NCBI GenBank assembly: GCA_033060915.1
Contig: CM065399.1
Coordinates: 13,250,001-13,314,000 of the forward strand
Source of the DNA: Euryodendron excelsum
Lineage: Eukaryota; Streptophyta; Magnoliopsida; Ericales; Pentaphylacaceae
Reading direction: 5' to 3'
Length of the DNA stretch: 64,000 nt
The notes under the pieces were generated by a model. That model ran no database searches. It saw only the letters and a program-made list of their open reading frames with translations, and was not told the origin of the DNA. A program made the position numbers and the translations under genes. Positions 46,176 to 56,243 of this stretch are shown piece after piece; the stretch's first letter is position 1, and the number at the start of each line of letters is the position of its first letter.

Positions 46176-46654
46176 AAATAATAACCTGCCTCTTCAATCC
46201 TGATCATCATGGCAAACCTAATCCATTTCAATAACCTTAAAAAAACAAAAATAAAACAATTACCAGCATAATTGATATAGACAACATATATGTAATATCA
46301 TATCATTAATGAAACCATACAAAAAAAAAAACAAAAGTTGTAATTTACATCAACAGATTTCCATGCAACGTATTTGTCAATCGATTCTCCCATAGTTTCA
46401 ATGCCATGACGTGGTCTTTCTAAATGAGCATTAGGTTTTCTTGCAGTTTAAACAAACACTTTGTAGAAGTTTGGATCCAAAGGTTCTCCATCCAATTCTA
46501 TGAATAGGTCTATACTTATAAGCAGCATCTCTGCCACCTTGAGTTTTGGAAGCCCCACACTAAGCAAACTTACTTTTACACCACCCTACAATCATAAGTA
46601 CAATATTTGGATAAGTTGTGTAAAATAAATCAAACTTTAAATATTAAAACTTAA
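46176..46654. other. CACTA 2 segment between subterminal repeats and minisatellite
   Basis: This is AT-rich, with a short run near 46440-46560 resembling degenerate coding DNA (GCATCTCTGCCACCTTGAGTT) that I could not assign. No motif was recognised. Confidence 0.35.
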
Positions 46655-48790
46655 AGTGTTATAGTATTAGAAAAAATGTTATAATTCCCAAATCGGGAAT
46701 CCGGCGATCATGCCGTTTGTCCCCACACATCATCATTGCCTAAATCGTGCTACGTGCAAAGTTTCACACCATTCCTAGACCGTTCGTGAATTTTGGACCC
46801 CAAATCGACGAAACTAAACTTTAAAACTTAAAGTGCTATAATATTAGAAAAAATGCTATAATTTTCAAATCGGGAATCCGGCGACCGTGCTGTTAGTCTC
46901 CACACGTCATCATTGCCTAAACCGTGCTACGTGCCAAGTTTTACGCCGTTCGTAGACCGTTCGTGTATTTTGGGCCCCAAAACGACGAAACTAAACTTTA
47001 AAACTTAAAGTGTAATAATATTATAAAAAATCCTATAATTCTCAAACGGGGAATCCGACGATCGTGCCGTTTGTCCCCATACATCATCATTGCCTAAACA
47101 GTGCTGCGTGCCAAGTTTCACGCCGTTCGTAGACCGTTCGTGTATTTTGGGCCCCAAAACGACGAAACTAAACTTTAAAACTTAAAGTGTAATAATATTA
47201 TAAAAAATGCTATAATTCCCAAACAGGGAATCCGGCGACCGTGCTGTTTGTCCCCACACGTCATCATTGCCTAAACAGTGCTATGTGCCAAATTTCACGC
47301 CATTCGTAGACCGTTCGTGGATTTTGCGCCCTAAAACGACGAAACTTAAACTTTATAACTTAAAGTGTAATAATATTAGAAAAAATACTATAATTCCTAA
47401 ACCAGGAATCTGCCGACTATACTGTTTGTCCCCACACGTCATCATTGCCTAAGCCATGCTACGTGCCAAGTTTCACGCCATTCCTAGACCGTTCGTGGAT
47501 TGTGGGTCCCAAAACGATGAAAAACTTAAAGTGTTATAATATTAGAAAAAATGCTATAATTTCCAAACCGAGAATCCAGCGACCGTGCCGTTAGCCCCCA
47601 CACGTCATCATTGCCTAAACCGTGCTATGTGCCGAGTTTCACGCTGTTCCTAAACGGTTCGTGGATTTTGAGCCCCAAAACGACGAAACTTGAACTTTAA
47701 AACTTAAAGTGTTATAATATTAGAAAAAATGATATAATTCCCAAATCGGGAATTCAGCGACCGTGCCGTTTGTCCCCACATGTCATCAGTACCTAAACCG
47801 TACTACGTGCCAAGTTTCACGCCGTTCCTAGACCGTTCGTGGATTTTGGGCCCCACAACGATGAAACTAAACTTTAAAACTTAAAGTGTTATAATATTAG
47901 AAAAAATACTATAATTCCCAAACCGGGAATCCGGCGACCGTGCCATTTGTCTCCACACGTCATCATTGCCTAAACTGTGCTACGTGCCAAGTTTCACGCT
48001 GTTCCTAGACGGTTTGTGGATTTTGGACCCTAAAACGATGAAACTTGAATTTTAAAACTTAAAGTGTTATAATATTAGAAAAAATGCTATAATTCTCAAA
48101 TCGGAAATCCGGCAACCGTGCCGTTTGTCCCCACACGTCATCATTGCCTAAACCATGCTACATGCCAAGTTTCACCCTGTTCCTTGACGGTTCGTGGATT
48201 TTGAACCCCAAAACGACGAAACTTGAATTTGAAATCTTAAAGTGTTATAATATTAGAAAAAATGCTATAATTCCCAAACTGGAAATTTGGCGACGGTGCC
48301 GTTTATTCCCGCACGTCATCATTGCCTAAACTGTGCTACGTGCCAAGTTCCACGCAGTTCCTAGACCGTTCGTGGATTTTGGGTCCCAAAACGACGAAAC
48401 TAAACTTTAAAACTTAAAGTGTTATAATATTAGAAAAAATACTATAATTCCCAAACCGGGAATCCGGCGACCGTGCCGTTTGTCCACACATGTCATCATT
48501 GCCTAAACCGTGCTACATGCCAAGTTTCAGGCCGTTCCTAGATGGTTCGTGGATTTTGGATCCGAAAACGACGAAACTTGAATTTTAAAACTTAAAGTGT
48601 TATAATATTAGAAAAAATATTATAATTCCCAAACTGGGAATCCGGCGACCGTGCCGTTTGTCCCCACGCATCATCATTGCCTAAACCGTGTTGTGCCAAG
48701 TTTCACGCTGTTCCTAGACCGTTCGTGAATTTTGAAATCGAAAACGACGAAACTAAACTTTAAAACTTAAAGTGTTACAATATTAGAACT
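46655..48790. repeat. CACTA 2 internal minisatellite, about 177-bp unit, about 12 copies
   Basis: The core GGGAATCCGGCGACCGTGCC recurs near 46697, 46874, 47051, 47228 and onward at 177-bp steps to about 48640. Each unit continues with CCCCACACGTCATCATTGCC, TACGTGCCAAGTTTCACGCC, GACCGTTCGTGGATTTTGGG and an AT-rich TTAAAGTGTTATAATATTAG stretch. The core matches the 172-bp unit in CACTA 1, but the AT-rich spacer differs. The frames at 47267-47452 and 48144-48329 are the same repeat translated twice. Confidence 0.96.
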
Positions 48791-51404
48791 TAAAGTGCAT
48801 TGGCTCTTTATTGTGATCACTAGTTAGGCTACTGTGTGCCTTGCATGCAAACCTAGTGTCCATTACAAGAAATTTGAATTTTTTTTCCTGTATGGGTATT
48901 TAATTTTAGTTTTATTTTTGTGTTCTATGGCTCAATCAATCAACAAACATGGTGATGAACCATGTGTAATAGTATGCAAGGAAAATATCAGGTATGACAG
49001 TCTAATGACTGATTTGTTCTTTCAATATGATAAAAACAACTTCAAAATGGCAGAACTGCAGAAGTAGGGATCAAAGTAAAATCTTTAAATAATTCTCAGA
49101 ACTTGCATGGGGTTGGAGATACTTGTACATAGTTAATTTGTAATTTCCTGCTAGAACATTCATTTGTTGCATTGTAAATTTTGTAATACTAAGTTCTTGG
49201 TGTTCCTTTAGAAAGGATAGAACATACTTTCATGAATGAAGTTAACAATACAGAAATCAAAGGGAGGGGAACGTGGAAGGCCTAACAGAATTTGCCTTAA
49301 AAGTATGTACATACAATGAATAAGTGGAAGCAATAGCAGTCTAACAACCTAGCCAAAGCTGCCGAGATAAATATTGGAATGGAAAAATATTAAAATTATT
49401 TGGCAAGAATCAAGTTGCAACCCTGGTGAAGCCATAGAAGCTGCTTGTAGATTAGGCTATGGAGAGAAATTTACAGCAGTTCTTGAGAATGAAGAGACAT
49501 GTAAAATTAAATGTTTGACAAAAATTTAAGGTGGTGTGAGCTTAATAGGTAAATGCACTTGAGTTTTGCCTTTCGTTTTTTGGTCTTTTAAAGCAAAAAT
49601 CAAGAAAGCGGCTCACCAGTGGCCATGTAGCAAGATGTGAAATAAGCAGCAAAATTGATGAAGACAATGGCTACCATTTCTGTGTTCCTATCAATATGGC
49701 ATATCATGTAATGAAGCAAAGGAGCAACCAACAATAATACCTTCCTGAGTTTCAACTTCTTGCTGCATTTTTAATTCATGGGAACCAAAATGAGACTAAG
49801 CTTAAGAATGGGAGTACAGTTGAGGTTCAATGTTTCATTTTCAAACGAAAGTAACTTACCTTTGCCACAACTGTTGGCTCTCTTTCTACTGATCTGAAGC
49901 ATCTGAATTGGAATTTGAAGAAAATTTATTTCCATTAACATCATCTTCTTGCGATTTGAATAAATAATATTAATAACAATATCAAGCATATCAATTTAAG
50001 AATTCCACAACAATTGAGAATTAATTCGTTCAATTTTAGTTACTCTTGTTTAAAATAAGAGAAACAAAGGATTTGACTTCTAGCTACACGAGCGCGCACG
50101 GAGAGATTGCTTATAAGAAACATCCCAGATGTAAAAGATAGTAGATTGCTTCACCTATGTGAATTCATTGAGGATTGTAAATTCAAGTTCAGGTTATTGA
50201 ATGAATTAAGAAATTGAGGATGTTACCTCCATTTGTAGTTCCTGTTTGCTAGTCTCCATTTTTTTGACTACCACAACCCTGTTATGCATTGGCTTCTCAT
50301 CTCTTCTTGTCTTCCTACAAAACATAGAAACAAATTAGAAAGATAAGCATAATAATCCTAAATCTTGTCTTCCTCCATTTTCTGCAATTGTAAAAGAAGA
50401 AAAAAGTTTACATAGTTGCATTTTTTATTAGAATGTTCCTATCTCCTCATGTGTTTTACTATTTTTGAGGGAGTAGCACAAGACCTTTTGTTCCATAGCA
50501 CAGTGATATTGCTTCAACTAACCAATAGGGCTATTCTCTAAAACAAATAAATAAAATAAAATTCAAAGCTTTGCTAATAACCAGTAAATGATACTATCTC
50601 AATATCTAGACCTTAAATTAAAACCCAAAAACAAAAACATAGTGTCATCAGCAAGCAGAGCATAGAGATAATAGTTAAAAACTACCTTGAGACAAGATAT
50701 TCTAATTTCAGTGCAATAAAAGACATAGTGCCTCTTTGGATGTCCCGGTACAAGTTACCAAGTTAAACACTTGCACTGCATTGCCAAAGAGAAGGCACCA
50801 GCTACAACAATTGCAGTGCCCCACAGACTACCAAGCACTTGGATTTTCTGATCGACTTAACAAGCTCAAAAAGTACGAAACACACTATTAATGAATAAAA
50901 AAATAAAATAATGTCACTTGAGCATAGGAGATTTTAATAATAATGCTATAGTGTCGAGATGATGGAATACAATTATCTTAGTTAATTGAAACCATTGTAT
51001 AACGAGAAACATAGAAATCATCTATCTCCAACTTAGCAGTCTAAAAATCCAAATTGACAACCAAAAAAAAAAAATAAAAGAACTCTGGCATTGCCTTTGC
51101 CAAGGCTGAGAGGAGGAATTTCATTACAAAAAATATATCAAAGAGCAGCATGAAGGTAATTAATTTTTTTTAATGTTGAAATTACTGGACATAATTTGGG
51201 TAACTATAACAGAGAAAGAAAAAAGTAAAATTTAAAACAAAACTCCATACAAACAAAAATAGAACATTGATACCTAGAAGAGCTTCAGGAAGCCAAAGCG
51301 CCAAGCTTGATGCTGTGACCAAGCTATACATCTGCAAAATAAACCAAAGAGGAGAAATATAAACTATAATATTTGGTTTGTTGAGTTGTTTCCATTAATG
51401 GCAG
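48791..51404. other. CACTA 2 region upstream of the captured exons
   Basis: No gene could be identified. A frame at about 49405-49530 reads GEAIEAACRLGYGEKFTAVL, and one at 48930-49067 reads a short Met-start peptide. Neither is recognised; they could be pieces of other captured host DNA. The right end, up to GCAG at 51401-51404, fits an intron before the captured WEB exon. Confidence 0.4.
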
Positions 51405-52929
51405 CATGACATTGAAGCAGTTGACATAACCAAAGTGGAGGAACAGGTTGTGTAGTTGGAGAAAGATCTGATCGCAAAAAAAGGGAAACACTTGATGTCT
51501 TGAAAGAACTGGAAACAACCAAAATGATTGTAGAAGAACTAAAACAAAAGCTACAGAAAGAAGCATTTGAAGTCAATGCAGCCTCCAATGCAAATTTAGG
51601 TGATATAAATGTGAATCCTGCTATGAAATTAGCAGAAAAGGAAAACCATGAAATCCTTGCAGGCGATGATCAAGATTCTACTCGTGCTTTCAGCTTCTGC
51701 CCCTCTTCAACTCCGGGATTCATCTTACTAGAATTGAAACAAGCCAAGTTGAACCTTACAAGAACTACAAATGATCTTGCTGGCATTCGAGCTACTGTTG
51801 AATCATTTAACAGGAAAATAGAGAAGGAAAGACCCTCACTTGAAAAGACTCGTGAGAGATTATCTTTAAATTCCTTAAAAGTTTTGTCACTTGAGGAAGA
51901 GCTAAACAAAACAAGACTGAAGCTACAACTGGTCCAAAATGAGTTAAAGGTGATTCAGATAATCCCATTGATATATCAAGAAAGCTTCAACAGTTGAGTT
52001 CCGAGGCAGAGCAGTACAAGAAAATGGGAGAAGCAGCAAAATCAGAAGTTTTGAGAGCGATGTCCGAGATTGAACAGACAAAAACTAGAATTAAAACAGC
52101 TGAGATCAGATTGGTTGCCGCCAAGAAAATGAAGGAAGCTTCCAGAGCCACAGAAGCCGTTGCTCTTGTAGAGATCAAGGCCTTATCAAGCAGTGAGCTC
52201 TCCACTGAAGGTTTCAAGAAGAAGCCTGAGGAGGTTACTCTTTCAATTGAGGAATATACATCTCTTACCTCAAAACCTCGAGATGCAGAGGAAGCTTCTA
52301 AGAGCAAAGTAATAGATGCCATGCTTCTGGTTGATGAAGCAAATGTATCAAAAATTGAGATTTTGAAGAGCGTAGAAGAAGCTAAAGAAGAAGTCAAAAC
52401 CAGTAAGAAGGTCTTGGAAGAAGCTCTGAATAGAGTAAAGGCTGCAAACAGAGCAAAGCTGGCAGTTGAAGAGGCTCTACGGAAATGGAGATCTGAACAT
52501 GGTCACAGAAGACGTTATGGACAAAATTCTACCAAGTTCAAGAATTCTTACCCATCTCACCACCCCAAAGACTCTCGTCTACTTGATGTAAATGGATTGA
52601 ATCTTGCCAATGACGAGTCAAAGCCAGTTTTCAGGCCAACGCTGTCTATAGGGCAAATACTGAGCAGGAAGCTGCTCCTGACAGAAGAATTTAAGAATGG
52701 GATGCAAGTAGAGAAAGGTGCTGTGAAAAGGAAGATGTCACTAGGTCAAATGCTTAGTAAGCCTAATGGTGATACACCTTCTACACGGAAGGTTGAAGGG
52801 GAAAATGGCCGTAAGCAGTTGCCAGCAAAGAGAAAGAAGTTTGGTTTTGCTCATTTCTCTGTCCTCATGAGAAAACAAATTAAGAGAAAGAAGAAGCATA
52901 CTCCTAATTCAAGGTGTGGCAGTGGTTAG
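51405..52929 (+). pseudogene. Captured WEB-family (PF05701) gene fragment
   Basis: The segment encodes the C-terminal half of a plant WEB-family coiled-coil protein (family named from WEAK CHLOROPLAST MOVEMENT UNDER BLUE LIGHT 1; role in light-dependent organelle movement for founding members only). It starts after an acceptor-like GCAG with HDIEAVDITKVEEQVV, meets TAG at 51453-51455, then runs LEKDLIAKKRETLDVLKELE onward. A one-base shift near 51950-51958 moves the frame to DNPIDISRKLQQLSSEAEQY, then RAMSEIEQTKTRIKTAEIRL, SLTSKPRDAEEASKS and VEEALRKWRSEHGHRRR. A basic C-terminal tail ends with a normal stop at 52929. One nonsense and one frameshift in about 500 codons indicate a fairly young copy. 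The N-terminal half is absent. It lies inside CACTA 2. Confidence 0.85.
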
Positions 52930-53099
52930 ATCAATTGCTTCAGACCAACACCTCACATTATTAGCCATCTTTTTCTTTAGATGTTGATTATCTCTTTCGT
53001 TACTTAGGGTTCTTGAATTTCAAATTCCAGCCAAGGAATATATTTCAAAGATGCAATGCAAATAATAAGAGACACAGGAGAACATACTTTGACCCACAG

Positions 53100-53350
53100 G
53101 AGACGGTGGTGGTGTGGCGGAGGTGGAGGCAGCGCAACAGAGAGCGGAGGAGGCAGGGATACAGCGTAACAGAGGAGGCGGCAGTGCGGCACAGCGAAGG
53201 AGGTGGCGATGGCGCAGCGGAGGAGCTGGTGGCAGTGCGATGCAGCAGAGGAGGTGGCGATGGCACAGCAGAGGAGCAGGTGGTAGTGCGGCGCAGCGAA
53301 GGAAGTGGCGACAGTGTGATCAGAGAGGGGGATCGAAAGAGAGAGAGAAA
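53100..53350. repeat. GC-rich degenerate repeat in CACTA 2
   Basis: Words of the type GCGGAGGAGGTGGCGATGGC and GCAGTGCGGCGCAGCGAAGG recur about five times. Overlapping frames on both strands are Arg/Gly- or Pro/Ser-rich and carry no domain. It occupies the same relative position as the GC-rich tract of CACTA 1 at 38673-38950. Confidence 0.75.
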
Positions 53351-53358
53351 GAGGGGGG

Positions 53359-55121
53359 TGTTGAGTCAATACCTTGATTTTGATGATAACAAAACATGGT
53401 TAAATGATCTAATAATTCTACTTAGTGTGCAGATGAATTATTAATTAGATCTTGACTTGAAGCTTATCATAATAGAGGATTTATGATGAAAAGCATGATG
53501 AAGTGATGTATTCTACAAAGGTGATATTATAAGAAGAAAAAGAAATCTCAAGTTGATGAAAATCCTAGATTGAAGATTGATAAGCATGAAAGAATAGCAT
53601 ATTCAACAATGGTGATTTTATAAGGGAATGAAGATGATGGATATCAAAGAAGAAGAATGAAAATGATCAAAGTCTTGATTTAAAAGATTGAAGACTTTGA
53701 GTACTTGAAGACATCTTGCAAGAATGGAAAAAGGAGAGACCAACTCAAAAACATAAAAGCTTTCTTGATAAATGTAAAGATGTCTTGAAGACATGGAAGG
53801 AATCACAAGATTTGGAAAGCTTTCTTGAGTTGTTGAAGTCCATGGAGAAGCCATGTTGATTGAAGAAATGAAGATTCTAAGTCATGGAAGCTCTCTTGAA
53901 GATTTTAAAGAAGACTTGAATCAATGGATGAAGCTATGATAATGGAAGAGCTCTACAAGTGATGAAAATGAAGAAAACTCACCTTGAATGGATTGAAGAT
54001 GTTCTTGGAGTCATCTAATCTTGAAGAAGTGTTTGCAAGCTTTAAAAAGCCTATTTAGATGATCCTTGAAGAGATTGGAAGCTTTGAAAAAGAATGAAGA
54101 AAAGTTGCAAAAATATGGGTTTTTGGGAAAAAGGGTCGACCCCTCAAGCAATAAGAGTCGACTCATTCGAACAGAGCCTTGGAATTCTGCTGGAAGCTTA
54201 AAAGAGTCGACTCCTGGCCAAAAAGAGTCGACTCATTGCAACAGAGAACAAACAATTCTGCAGACTGCTGAAAAGAGTCGACTCCTGGGACAAAAGAGTC
54301 AGACTCATTTGGATAGAAACTTGAAAAATCTGTTGAAATGCAAAAAGAGTCGACTCATTGTGAAAAGAGTCGACCCCTAGACCGTAACGGCTAGTTTTAT
54401 GACAGACGGTATGGGCAAAAATGCAACCAAATCTTCTCCCATACTTCTCCAACGGCTAGAATCGATCCATACCTATATATATGAGATACATACAGCTTCA
54501 AAGAAGAAGAGAAGAGCAATCATACCATTCATATCAAGTGCTTGAAGCTGAAAATCACCTGTACCTCACTGCCATATATTTTTGCTGAGTGTTTAAAGTT
54601 ATCCATTGAGTTGTATTCATTCATATACTCACTAGGAGAGTCACTCTTTGTATAATCTTCATTCATTCTCATTTGGGTGGGTTTGTAACCGTGTAAGTTT
54701 GAGTGTTCTTGGAAAAACGCTTGTAAGTTTAAGAGAAGCTTGGACAAAATCTCTTGGGTTTTGAAAGCTTGGGAAGAAGCTTTTGTAAAGAGTGAGCTGG
54801 GCACTCGTGGCACAACCAGCAGCTGTGTAAGGAGTATTACATAGTGGAATTCCTTCGAAAGGATCGAAGAAGAGAGGACGTAGGCAAGGTTGGCCGAACC
54901 TCTATAAATCTGGTGCACTTCTTTTCTGCCTCTGTTTTGTTTAATTGCTCATTATACATGTTTGCATAAATATATATATTGATATATACTCCACTTGCTT
55001 GATATATATATTTCGATTAATTATTGTTAAAATACATAAACAAGTTTTAGTTGAAATTCTTGTTAAAAATTCTATAAAACCCAATTCACCCCCCCTCTTG
55101 GGTTGCCTACTTGGGCCAACA
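53359..55121 (+). mobile_element. Copia-type solo LTR (1763 bp) nested in CACTA 2
   Basis: It starts TGTTGAGTCAATACCTTGAT, followed by TTTGATGATAACAAAACATG, and ends with TTCACCCCCCCTCTTGGGTT and GGGCCAACA. These are characteristic ends of large plant Ty1/copia LTRs of the SIRE/Maximus type. Both flanks are GGGGG (53354-53358 and 55122-55126), compatible with a 5-bp TSD but weak because they are homopolymers. A TATA-like CTATATATATGAG lies near 54472-54484. No PBS or internal region adjoins it, so it is a solo LTR. Frames inside it are not genes. Confidence 0.82.
54135..54378. repeat. Array of GAGTCGACTC palindromes in the solo LTR
   Basis: About eight copies of the self-complementary decamer GAGTCGACTC or close variants (GGGTCGACCC, GAGTCAGACTC) occur within 250 bp. 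Each is preceded by AAAA and followed by ATT or CTGG. The array lies 100-350 bp upstream of the TATA-like box. Palindromic clusters in the U3 of SIRE-type LTRs are known; this exact motif is as seen here. Confidence 0.85.
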
Positions 55122-55231
55122 GGGGGAACATCACGGTATTTCCAAAAAGAGAACTGAAACTCGCGCAGCTAGGGTTTACAGGGAAAAGGGGGGAAAGGGG
55201 GGGGGGGAATGATGAAGGAAGGGGGTGCTCA

Positions 55232-55271
55232 AGAATTTTAATCAAAACGACGCCGTTTTGATTAAAATTCT
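55232..55271. repeat. Subterminal hairpin of CACTA 2
   Basis: This is a 40-bp near-perfect palindrome with arms AGAATTTTAATCAAAACG, centred on ACGCCG. The arm sequence differs from that of CACTA 1, but the AAAACGACG / CGTCGTTTT core and the distance from the TIR (about 250 bp) are alike. Confidence 0.85.
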
Positions 55272-55274
55272 TTG

Positions 55275-55525
55275 CGACAGTTTTGTCGTTGCAAAATCCC
55301 CGCGCAATAAATACCTTTAGCGACAGCTAACATCCCGTCGTAAATACTTGACTCAAAAAGTTATAAATATGACCCCATATATCTGCCGTCGCAAATATCC
55401 GTAGCAAAAGGTTTTTGCGACGGCCTTTTGTATCGGGTTTGTTGCTGTCGCAAAAGAAGGCATTTGCGACGGTAAAAGAGCCGTCGCAAAAACTTTCGAA
55501 GCAAAAGGGCCATTTTTTAGTAGTG
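55275..55525. repeat. CACTA 2 right subterminal repeats and TIR
   Basis: TTGCGACGGC / GCCGTCGCAAA motifs are repeated up to the TIR, for example at about 55385, 55414, 55466 and 55481. Confidence 0.82.
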
Positions 55526-56178
55526 TCAATGGTATCAATTTGGTGCAATTAGGCAAGGAATTGCACCATCTACTTTCTTATTATGAGTTAGGGTACATCA
55601 AATGGTCGAAGTTTAACATCTCTTGGGGAGTTCAACCAAGTACTCGTGGAGATGCCCAAAGCCCTATTGCTCAAGCATTTGGCAAATGGGCATCTATTTC
55701 ACGCTTCAAATTTGCCAACCCTAAAGACTTCACGCATGCCGATCTGCGGATCAATTTCCTAAGAGAGTATTTCATATTCATGAAAGAGAAATCGAAAGGA
55801 TGGGAGTGACAAATGGGAGGGAGGAGTTAGAAAAAATTGAGTTCTCTCCTTTGTTTGATTTTAAAAAAAAAATAAAAGAAAAGAAAAGTAAAAATAAACT
55901 ATCTGTTGACAATACAAACCAGATGAAGAAAGATAATTTATTTTCTCTTCTCTCCTTAAGTATCAAAAAAAGCCTAAGTCGTGATCATAGGGATGATTCT
56001 CCCTTTGATGGCCCTAGAGGAGTCCTAGCCCATGCAAGTATGCCGCCAAATGGAAGGCATCACTTTGATGCAGACAAGATTTGGGCCGTTGGTGCAGTAT
56101 CGGGGGCACTTGACCTAGTGACTATCGGTTTGCATGAAATTGGGCACCTTCTTGGAGAATAAAAGCTTTATACCATAT
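55526..56178 (+). pseudogene. MMP copy 3, 3' part (catalytic domain), disrupted
   Basis: This resumes exactly where 45769 broke off. It reads LVQLGKELHH, then YYELGYIKWSKFNISWGVQP, SPIAQAFGKWASISRFKFAN and HADLRINFL, aligned to the first half of the copy 2 catalytic domain. A 209-bp insertion (55764-55972) follows. The frame then continues SRDHRDDSPFDGPRGVLAHA, SMPPNGRHHFDAD and LHEIGHLLG. Directly after LLG about 90 bp are missing compared with copy 2, removing the third zinc-binding His and the Met-turn; the remaining DNA encodes only the KALYHI-like end. The protein would be inactive even without the CACTA insertion. Confidence 0.93.
55764..55972. mobile_element. 209-bp insertion flanked by direct repeat CCTAAG
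   Basis: Copy 2 lacks this segment. Flanks are CCTAAG at 55758-55763 and 55973-55978, as expected for a 6-bp target duplication. The insert is A-rich, has no clear terminal inverted repeat, and ends TATCAAAAAAAG. The class is unknown; a short MITE or SINE-like remnant is possible. Confidence 0.65.
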
Positions 56179-56243
56179 CAAGGAGTTACAAGACTTCATC
56201 CCCATACTACAATGTGCTTTGTCATGTTTCATGTAAGTAATAT

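Larger units (their letters stand above)
45770..55525. mobile_element. Non-autonomous CACTA element 2 (9756 bp) with captured WEB-family gene
   Basis: TIRs CACTACTAAAAAAT stand at 45770-45783 and, inverted, at 55512-55525. The 3-bp TSD TCA flanks the element. The target is MMP copy 3, and the empty site can be read from the intact paralogue. Subterminal regions carry GCGACGGC and GCCGTCGCAAA motifs in both orientations (45795-46175 and 55275-55500). Inside are a 177-bp minisatellite, a transduplicated WEB-family coiled-coil gene, a GC-rich repeat, a copia solo LTR (53359-55121) and a subterminal hairpin. No transposase was found. TIRs, subterminal motifs, minisatellite core and hairpin mark it as a relative of CACTA 1. 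Confidence 0.95.

Noticed and set aside
53004..53444. Arg/Gly-rich and Pro/Ser-rich open frames on both strands
   Set aside because: They are translations of a GC-rich degenerate repeat within CACTA 2; frames open on both strands is a sign of repeat composition, not of a gene.
53354..55126. GGGGG target duplication as proof of the copia solo LTR borders
   Set aside because: The left side is a run of six G, so the match alone is weak; the borders rest on the TGTTGAG start and CCAACA end.
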